A stretch of 21,246 nt of DNA, from assembly GCA_903907185.1 (NCBI GenBank), contig CAIVND010000179.1:1-21246 (forward strand). Reading direction: 5' to 3'. The notes beneath the pieces are model-generated. The model saw only the letters and a program-made list of their open reading frames with translations, was not told where the DNA came from and did not search any database. Made by a program: the position numbers and the translations under genes. The number at the start of each line of letters is the position of its first letter. The stretch's first letter is position 1. Shown one piece after another: positions 15,498 to 21,246 of the stretch. The stretch is from an uncultured Acidimicrobiaceae bacterium (GTDB lineage Bacteria; Actinomycetota; Acidimicrobiia; Acidimicrobiales; Bog-793).

Positions 15498-17276
15498 ATG
15501 ACCATTTTGGGTGTGATCACTGCCCGCCATGAAAGCCAGCGAGCGGCACCATTCGACCATCTGTTGAGGCGAGCTCCGCCTCCATCTCGATTGGGATCCG
15601 GGACGTCACCGGATTCAGTACCAGTCCCCACCTGTTACAACTCGCCTGGGGCATGCAACGGTAAGGTGCTCAGCGCTGGAGGGCTGGAGTTCTTCGGCAG
15701 CTACGCGAAGACCTCGTTCGAGTTCTACTCCAGCATCGCTCTTGGACTCGGTGCCATGGCAAAGGACCTAAAAAACCCGGCGCACTACCGCAAGGCGTTC
15801 CTCGGTTTCGGTGTCTATGACCCAATAGAGACCTCCGTGGCGGTCGCGCGTGCCAACTCAGAGCTGATGTCAGTGAGCCAACAGCTCATCAACTTCATGA
15901 AAGTTGCCACACCCGAACAGAAACAGGCGGTCTATGACTACGCCGACCAGGTCCTTCAACGGATTCCAAACGCCGCGTACGACAAGGTTGCTAAAGAGAC
16001 CGAGACAATCGGCAAGCAGTGGTTCGGAAAGCTGCTGGCTGCGAAGGAGGATCAGTCGGCGGGTGGTGACGAGGGGACCTGGTCCGCGTGGGCAGGCCTT
16101 GCCGGTGAGGGTGCCGGATACTTGAACGCGGTCTGGTTGCAGCTGATGGTCGAGGGCGTCGGGACACAGATGGCTGCCGATACCACCAAGCTCGAGGCGG
16201 TAGCCAAGGCCGAGACCGCAGAGCCCGAGGTGCTCGCGACCAGCAAGGGCGGTCAGGTCAAGGCTGGTCGTGTCCTTTCTATCCCCGATCTCGCACAGGC
16301 CTGGGGGTTCCCCGAGTCCGTGGTGAATCAGCTCAATAACATCGCCGAAAAGTTTGATGTCCTCATCGGCGCGCGTTCACGTCAAGCGATCTCTACCGAG
16401 CTCGAAGCCGAGGGCGCGGTGATTAAGAACTCGAACTTCCATCAAAAGACGGTGAGTCCAATTGACCGCACCTACCTCGGAATGGGCAAGGCAAAGCAGG
16501 GCACACTCGCGTGGCGAAGCTTCACCCCTGAGGGTGAGGCCTATGCGAGAAATGCCATTACGAGCGCCGGCCTGCCTGCTGGCGAAGAGAGCGAGGCGCT
16601 GAGTCGTCTCAAGGGCCGATTCCAAGAGATGGGCGAGGACTTTACCCACGCCGAAGACCTCGCGAACAAGGTGCGAACGGTTGGCGGTGTCGAACAGAAG
16701 GGCTGGGTTAACGCCGGATTCAATGCGAACGAGAGTGGCTCGGCTGCCGCTCGCACCTCAAAGAAACTGTGGCGCAGGTTCGAGATCCAAGAGACGCCAA
16801 TCCTCGCCGAAGATGGAAAGACCGTCCTCGGCACGCTCTATGAGCCCTACGAAGAGAACATCGCCTACGCCGCCAATCCAAAACTCGGCAAACCGATTCC
16901 AAGCCTGTGCAAGGAAGCACTCAATACGGTGCTCTGTCAGATCACCGGCGACATCGACCTCATCTACATCACCGACCTTTGGGGTGGAAGCCTCACCTCA
17001 GAGAAGATGTATCAGGTCTTTGCCGCACTCGAGGAGGCCGGTTTCGCCCACACCGATCTCGTTACGTGGGTCGAGCAACAGACCAATAAGTTCTACTTCC
17101 CGGGAAAAGAGGGTCAGCTAAAGGGCCTCGTCGCTGGCAAGGAGGCCACCGCTCAATTCGCGCCGGACAAGATTGTGCGAGCGACCTACGTCACCCCGAT
17201 GGACGAGTCGATCAGCACGGGACCCAACAGCTACCAGCTCACGATCATCGGTGGGAAGAACCCCCCGATCAAATAG
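15498..17276 (+). CDS. ExoY / edema factor / CyaA-like nucleotidyl cyclase toxin homologue
   Basis: 592 residues from the ATG at 15498; the true start is uncertain (GTG 15666 and ATG 15756 are in frame, none with a good Shine-Dalgarno sequence, and residues 1-55 look non-coding: Pro/Arg-rich). Residues 60-260 are helical with no family I recognise. Residues 270-310 align without gaps to the Bordetella CyaA region-1 segment: G270/P272, R293 (CyaA R41), S299-T300, E305-G306, K310 (K58), then H315 (H63) and K317 (K65). GDIDL (484-488) gives D485 and D487, matching the metal-binding DxD of CyaA/EF. EQQTN (526-530) resembles the HGTEQxN region 3, but Trp/Val replace His-Gly, and only about 43 residues separate DxD from Asn instead of roughly 80-115. 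No signal peptide or membrane helix is clear. Activity is unproven. CyaA numbering and alignment are from memory. Confidence 0.72.
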   Translation: MTILGVITARHESQRAAPFDHLLRRAPPPSRLGSGTSPDSVPVPTCYNSPGACNGKVLSAGGLEFFGSYAKTSFEFYSSIALGLGAMAKDLKNPAHYRKAFLGFGVYDPIETSVAVARANSELMSVSQQLINFMKVATPEQKQAVYDYADQVLQRIPNAAYDKVAKETETIGKQWFGKLLAAKEDQSAGGDEGTWSAWAGLAGEGAGYLNAVWLQLMVEGVGTQMAADTTKLEAVAKAETAEPEVLATSKGGQVKAGRVLSIPDLAQAWGFPESVVNQLNNIAEKFDVLIGARSRQAISTELEAEGAVIKNSNFHQKTVSPIDRTYLGMGKAKQGTLAWRSFTPEGEAYARNAITSAGLPAGEESEALSRLKGRFQEMGEDFTHAEDLANKVRTVGGVEQKGWVNAGFNANESGSAAARTSKKLWRRFEIQETPILAEDGKTVLGTLYEPYEENIAYAANPKLGKPIPSLCKEALNTVLCQITGDIDLIYITDLWGGSLTSEKMYQVFAALEEAGFAHTDLVTWVEQQTNKFYFPGKEGQLKGLVAGKEATAQFAPDKIVRATYVTPMDESISTGPNSYQLTIIGGKNPPIK

Positions 17277-17302
17277 CAACCGCTGTTGTCAGTTGTCTTG
17301 GC

Positions 17303-18103
17303 TCACCAAGATGAGGCTGAGGTCGCGCTATACCGACCACTACTACGGACGACGTGCATCGCGATCCCGAAGCACGCACTCAACGTCTCATCATTGAGAC
17401 AGTCATCGATCGGTCCAGCGACAACCACTCTTCCCTCTCGGAGCATCAACACGTGCGATGTCGATCGCGGGAGCTCCTCAAGGGTATGGACCACATGAAC
17501 GGTTGCAGGCGGTGCATCTGTCCCAGCGAGATCATCGAGTGCATTGATCAACGACTCGCGTCCCGGCAGATCAACACCCACCGCTGGTTCATCCAGCAGC
17601 AGAAGCGGGTGACGGCCAAAGAGCGATCGTGCGAGAAGAATCCGCTGGCGTTCACCCTGTGAGCAGCGCCCGAACTGTTGATCGACAATGCGGTCACAAC
17701 GAAGCTGGTGAAGGAGTGCAACAGCGTGTTCCTGATCCTGCTCACTGAACTCTGACCACCACGTAGCGAGCGTGCCGTCTCGACCGGTAAGGACAACCTC
17801 TCGTGCCGTTGAATCACGTGGGAGGCGATCAGCCACCGAGTGACCAACCGAGCCAATGCTGCGACGAAGTTCACGAAGATCGGTGCGACCGATGAGCTGA
17901 CCGAGAACGTGCACCGTCCCCGTGGTTGGGTGTCGCTCCGCGCCGGCAAGAGACAACAGCGTGGTCTTGCCTGCGCCGTTTGGGCCAAGAAGTGCCCAGT
18001 GTTCCTGTGCCCTGATCACCACCGTGATGGGTCCGAGCGTGTGACGGCCATTAACGACAACCGTGACCTCGTCGATCTCAATCACCGGCTCTTGTTCGAT
18101 CAT
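17303..18103 (-). CDS. ABC-type ATPase, stand-alone (YlmA/ModF-like)
   Basis: 266 residues from the chosen ATG. One nucleotide-binding domain: Walker A LLGPNGAGKTT (38-48), signature CSQGERQR (147-154, in place of LSGGQ), Walker B LLLLDEPAVGVD (167-178), H-loop His206 (VVHTLEE). The Q-loop Gln is not obvious (IGSVGHS, 83-89), as in the YlmA/ModF-like group of ABC ATPases. No permease or binding-protein gene is adjacent. The frame opens at a TTG at 18202, but AAGG 8 bases before the ATG at 18103, and the ABC fold starting right after it, favour the shorter form. It is convergent with the cyclase-like gene (26 bases between stops) and divergent from acnA. Substrate or function unknown. Confidence 0.85.
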   Translation of the reverse strand: MIEQEPVIEIDEVTVVVNGRHTLGPITVVIRAQEHWALLGPNGAGKTTLLSLAGAERHPTTGTVHVLGQLIGRTDLRELRRSIGSVGHSVADRLPRDSTAREVVLTGRDGTLATWWSEFSEQDQEHAVALLHQLRCDRIVDQQFGRCSQGERQRILLARSLFGRHPLLLLDEPAVGVDLPGRESLINALDDLAGTDAPPATVHVVHTLEELPRSTSHVLMLREGRVVVAGPIDDCLNDETLSACFGIAMHVVRSSGRYSATSASSW

Positions 18104-18253
18104 CTGCTCATCCTTCGTGGCACATTTCGCCATCGCCCCGTTTGGTGCGGTGCGCTCTTTCTTACTACCAACATGTTTGAGGCGGAAACTTACGCCAACC
18201 AAGAATCAGATGGAACATCCTGCGTTGGGGCCACTACCGTATGACCTGCGCAG

Positions 18254-18282
18254 ATGACCCAAGATTGAAGAGCCATTAGGGT
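18254..18282 (+). promoter_or_regulatory. Candidate promoter for acnA
   Basis: ATGACC (18254-18259), 17 bases, TAGGGT (18277-18282), giving a leader of about 33 bases to the acnA ATG. A second ATGACC copy lies 13 bases earlier (18241-18246), forming a short direct repeat in the acnA/ABC divergent gap. Box matches are partial. Confidence 0.3.
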
Positions 18283-18321
18283 CAAGAGAGCATTCGCACA
18301 GAACGCACCACGGAGGCTGAG

Positions 18322-21015
18322 ATGACACAGGACAGTTTTGGAGCAAAGGGAACACTCAATGTCGGCGACAACAGTTACGAGATCTACCGGCTGAACGCTC
18401 TCGCCGGCAGCCACGACATCGATCATCTGCCTTACTCAATCAAGGTGTTGCTGGAGAACCTCCTCCGTAAAGAGGATGGCGTCAACGTCAAAAAAGAGGA
18501 CATTGCCTCGCTGGCAGACTTTGCAAAGAACGGCGCTGGGGATCGAGAGATCGCCTACTCGCCGGCACGAATCTTGCTCCAAGACCTCACCGGCGTCCCC
18601 TGTGTCGTCGACCTCGCAGTTCTGCGCGATGCGGTCGAGGCTCTTGGAGGAGATGCTGACAGCGTGAACCCACTGGTGCCAGTTGACCTGGTGATTGATC
18701 ACTCGGTTGTCGTCGATGTCGCTGGACGCGCCGACGCCTTTGCAATCAACGCGAAACTCGAGGCCGAACGCAACATCGAGCGATACCGCTTTCTGCGCTG
18801 GGGACAGCAGGCGTTCACGAACTTCCGCCTCATCCCACCCGACACCGGCATCTGCCACCAGGTCAACCTGGAGCTGCTCTCGCAGGTGGTCTTCACCGAT
18901 GACGCGGGCAACGCGTACCCCGACACCGTCGTCGGAACCGACTCACACACGCCGATGGTCAACGGGCTGTCCGTTGTTGCGTGGGGCGTCGGCGGCATTG
19001 AGGCCGAGGCAGCGATGCTTGGTCAACCCATCTCAATGCTCGTGCCAAAGGTTGTTGGACTGCGTCTTGAGGGCGAGCTCCCTGAGGGAGCGACCGCAAC
19101 CGATCTCGTGCTCACACTCGCAGAGTTGCTGCGAAAGCACGGTGTCGTCGGCAAGTTTGTTGAGTGCTACGGACCGGGAATTAGCAAGCTCCCGGTGGAA
19201 AATCGTGCAACGATCGGCAACATGTCGCCCGAGTACGGGTCGACGATCACCATCTTCCCCATCGATGAGCAGACCCTTGCCTACCTTCGACTCACCGGTC
19301 GAAGCGAAGAGCAGGTGCAGCTCGTTGAGGCATACGCCAAAGAGCAGGGACTCTGGCACAACCCCGATATCGAGCCGGTCTACTCCGAGCATCTCTCGCT
19401 CGATCTCTCGACCGTCGTTCCGAGTCTTGCCGGTCCATCTCGACCTCAGGACCGGGTTCCCCTCAACGCCTCAAAGGCGATGTTCAACGAGGCGTTGAGC
19501 GCGTCCCTTCCCGGAGGCGACCCAGCAAGTGCTGCTGGAGTGGTACCGGTCACGCTTGCTGACGGTGCCTCCTTCGACCTCGAACACGGCAAGGTGGTCA
19601 TCGCCGCGATCACCAGCTGCACGAATACCTCGAACCCTCACGTGATGATCGCTGCGGGACTTCTTGCCAAGCGTGCGATCGAACTTGGAATCACCGCCAA
19701 GCCATGGGTGAAGACCTCACTCGCACCAGGTTCGCGCGCCGTTGTCGATTACTACGATCGGGCCGGCCTTACGCCCTATCTCGACAAGCTCGGATTTGAA
19801 GTGGTGGGCTTTGGCTGCACCACCTGTATTGGAAACTCCGGTCCACTTGCACCCGAGATCTCTACTGCAATCAATGACAACGGCCTCGCCACGGTATCGG
19901 TGGTCTCGGGAAACCGGAACTTCGAAGGCCGTATCCATCCCGAGGTGCGGATGAACTACCTCGCCTCGCCACCGCTCGTCGTCGCCTACGCGATCGCTGG
20001 CACGATGGACATCGATCTCTACAACGATCCACTCGCCACCGATGCCAATGGCAACCCCGTCTATCTCCGCGACATCTGGCCGACGACCGATGAGGTCACC
20101 GAGACCGTTCGTTCTGCCGTGCAGACCTCTGGGTTCACCGAGTCGTACGCGAGTGCCTTTGAAGGTGACGAGGGTTGGAAGGCGATCGAGGTACCAACCG
20201 GAAAGCGTTACACCTGGGATGAGAGCTCAACCTACATCGCAAAGCCGCCCTACTTCGATGGCATGCAGGCAGCACCAAAGGCACTTACCGATATCCATGC
20301 TGCTCGCGTCCTCGCGGTACTCGGCGACTCGGTGACAACGGATCACATCTCTCCTGCTGGATCGATCCGCGCCACGAGTCCCGCCGGCACCTACCTCATC
20401 GAGCACGGTGTCGCTCCGGGAGACTTCAACTCCTATGGTGCTCGTCGCGGTAATGACCGCGTGATGGCGCGAGGCACCTTCGCCAACAACCGAATCCGGA
20501 ACAAGGTCGTCCCAGGCACTGAGGGTGGCTACTCGAAGTACCTTCCCGATGACACAGAGGGCGCGATGTTTGACGTTGCCGAGCGATACAAGGCAGATGG
20601 CACACCACTCGTGATCCTTGCCGGTAAGGAGTACGGTTCAGGGTCTTCGCGTGACTGGGCGGCAAAGGGCCCAATGCTGCTCGGCATCCGTGCGGTGATC
20701 GCTCAGAGCTTCGAGAGAATCCACCGATCCAACTTGATCGGTATGGGTGTCGCTCCGCTGCAGTTCCTCGACGGGGACTCAGCCGAGTCGCTCGGTCTCG
20801 ACGGAACCGAGGAGATTGAGATCACGGGGATTGCGGGATCTGCTCCGGCTGGGTTGATCGGCAAACGTGTCAAGGTCATCGCAGGCGACAAGACCTTTGA
20901 GGCACTGCTGCGCATCGACACGCCAACGGAGGCGGACTACTTCATCAATGGAGGGATCTTGCACTACGTGGTGCGCAAGCTGGCCGGAGTCGAGGCATTC
21001 GCGCCGGTTGTTTGA
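18322..21015 (+). CDS. acnA: Aconitate hydratase A
   Basis: 897 residues, the usual length of AcnA/IRP1-type aconitase. Isomerises citrate and isocitrate in the TCA cycle through a [4Fe-4S] cluster. Cluster ligands are C433 (ITSCTNTSNP), C499 and C502 (GFGCTTCIGNSG). Other signatures: DSHTPMVNGLSVVAWGVGGIEAEA, AAITSCTNTSNPHVM, and the swivelling domain 4 with GDSVTTDHISPAGSI, SYGARRGND and EYGSGSSRDWAAKG. Start ATG with GGAGG 6 bases before (CACGGAGGCTGAG). It stands alone with its own upstream region; an unrelated otsB-like gene follows 70 bases later. All catalytic segments look intact. Confidence 0.98.
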   Translation: MTQDSFGAKGTLNVGDNSYEIYRLNALAGSHDIDHLPYSIKVLLENLLRKEDGVNVKKEDIASLADFAKNGAGDREIAYSPARILLQDLTGVPCVVDLAVLRDAVEALGGDADSVNPLVPVDLVIDHSVVVDVAGRADAFAINAKLEAERNIERYRFLRWGQQAFTNFRLIPPDTGICHQVNLELLSQVVFTDDAGNAYPDTVVGTDSHTPMVNGLSVVAWGVGGIEAEAAMLGQPISMLVPKVVGLRLEGELPEGATATDLVLTLAELLRKHGVVGKFVECYGPGISKLPVENRATIGNMSPEYGSTITIFPIDEQTLAYLRLTGRSEEQVQLVEAYAKEQGLWHNPDIEPVYSEHLSLDLSTVVPSLAGPSRPQDRVPLNASKAMFNEALSASLPGGDPASAAGVVPVTLADGASFDLEHGKVVIAAITSCTNTSNPHVMIAAGLLAKRAIELGITAKPWVKTSLAPGSRAVVDYYDRAGLTPYLDKLGFEVVGFGCTTCIGNSGPLAPEISTAINDNGLATVSVVSGNRNFEGRIHPEVRMNYLASPPLVVAYAIAGTMDIDLYNDPLATDANGNPVYLRDIWPTTDEVTETVRSAVQTSGFTESYASAFEGDEGWKAIEVPTGKRYTWDESSTYIAKPPYFDGMQAAPKALTDIHAARVLAVLGDSVTTDHISPAGSIRATSPAGTYLIEHGVAPGDFNSYGARRGNDRVMARGTFANNRIRNKVVPGTEGGYSKYLPDDTEGAMFDVAERYKADGTPLVILAGKEYGSGSSRDWAAKGPMLLGIRAVIAQSFERIHRSNLIGMGVAPLQFLDGDSAESLGLDGTEEIEITGIAGSAPAGLIGKRVKVIAGDKTFEALLRIDTPTEADYFINGGILHYVVRKLAGVEAFAPVV

Positions 21016-21034
21016 CCTCACTGGTCAGCCGGAG

Positions 21035-21060
21035 CACTGAACATGCTCATCCATGCAGTG
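21035..21060. repeat. Imperfect hairpin between acnA and otsB
   Basis: CACTG-AA-CATG, loop CTCATC, CATG-CAGTG: nine base pairs with a 2-base bulge. No T-run follows on the plus strand, so it is at best a weak or non-canonical terminator for acnA. It lies 20 bases after the acnA stop. Confidence 0.4.
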
Positions 21061-21085
21061 AACTAAAGGTGGCCAGCTCGAATCC

Positions 21086-21246
21086 ATGACTACAAGCGAT
21101 CAGCTCGTCGAGCTACTGGTGACGCACCGAGAACACGCGGCGCTCCTCTTAGATTTTGATGGAACGCTCACACCGATCGTTGACGATCCCGATGAGGCGA
21201 GTCTTGACTCGGGCGAGATTGAACTGCTCGAAGCGATCGCGCAACA
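21086..21246 (+). CDS. otsB: Trehalose-6-phosphate phosphatase, N-terminal fragment (cut by window edge)
   Basis: 53 codons are visible from the ATG. LLLDFDGTLTPIVDDPDEA (residues 21-39) is the HAD-superfamily motif I, with both catalytic Asp (D23, D25), in the exact form seen in OtsB. OtsB removes phosphate from trehalose 6-phosphate to give trehalose, a compatible solute. The short N-terminus before the motif means a single-domain OtsB rather than an OtsA-OtsB fusion. Ribosome binding could use AAAGGTGG about 13 bases before the ATG. The partner otsA is not in the window. The remainder of the phosphatase and cap domain lies beyond the edge. Confidence 0.88.
   Translation, partial: MTTSDQLVELLVTHREHAALLLDFDGTLTPIVDDPDEASLDSGEIELLEAIAQ

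Noticed and set aside
15428..17302. Integrated element at the tRNA-Arg gene with att repeats
   Set aside because: No integrase gene and no second copy of the tRNA 3' end were found in the window; kept only as a weak possibility in the findings.
18104..18202. 33-codon N-terminal extension of the ABC ATPase from TTG
   Set aside because: It is rich in Lys, Cys and small residues with no family match, while the ATG at 18103 has AAGG at proper spacing and starts just before the ABC fold.
1..21246. CRISPR arrays, insertion sequences, rRNA genes, long tandem repeats
   Set aside because: None seen: no regularly spaced repeats, transposase motifs or rRNA signatures.

Overview
The window is chromosomal DNA from a high-G+C Gram-positive bacterium. 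From minus-strand start to end, the gene order is argS-lysA-hom-thrC-rho-rpmE-prfA-prmC-tsaC-rpiB-glyA-wecA-atpI-like/atpZ-like-atpB-atpE. This is the housekeeping neighbourhood known from actinobacteria (argS-lysA-thrA-thrC-thrB-rho-rpmE-prfA-prmC-sua5-wecA-atp in mycobacteria). The insertion of rpiB-glyA resembles the Firmicutes order. The long Arg/Gln/Asn-rich N-terminal segment of Rho, the moderately high G+C and frequent GTG starts also point to Actinobacteria. A deep-branching class such as Acidimicrobiia is my guess; the sequence does not prove it.

Layout. (1) Bases 1-1527 (minus): start of the F1Fo ATP synthase operon, with two small AtpI/AtpZ-type membrane proteins, subunit a and the first 21 codons of subunit c. 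(2) 1590-7244 (minus): wecA, glyA, rpiB, tsaC, prmC and prfA, covering lipid-linked sugar initiation, one-carbon metabolism, the pentose phosphate pathway, tRNA t6A modification and translation termination. (3) 7262-9512 (minus): rpmE with a strong intrinsic terminator, and rho with a 355-base upstream leader region. (4) 9868-15256 (minus): argS-lysA-hom-thrC, tightly packed, for Arg-tRNA charging and the Lys/Thr branches of the aspartate pathway; thrB (homoserine kinase) is missing from its usual place. (5) 15354-15425 (plus): tRNA-Arg(CCG), divergent from argS. (6) 15498-17276 (plus): an orphan protein whose C-terminal half matches the catalytic core of the ExoY / anthrax edema factor / CyaA family of nucleotidyl cyclase toxins. 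(7) 17303-18103 (minus): an orphan ABC ATPase. (8) 18322-21015 (plus): aconitase A, followed by the start of a trehalose-6-phosphate phosphatase gene that runs off the window.

Two points stand out. The first is the toxin-type cyclase homologue next to a tRNA gene. It keeps the region-1 Arg, Lys, His and Lys and the two metal-binding Asp residues, but has a much shortened and altered third region. The second is a repeated start-site architecture: argS, hom, prfA and rpiB all have a TAnnnT hexamer exactly 6 bases before an ATG/GTG, with no well-placed Shine-Dalgarno sequence. This suggests leaderless transcripts that split the gene row into several transcription units.
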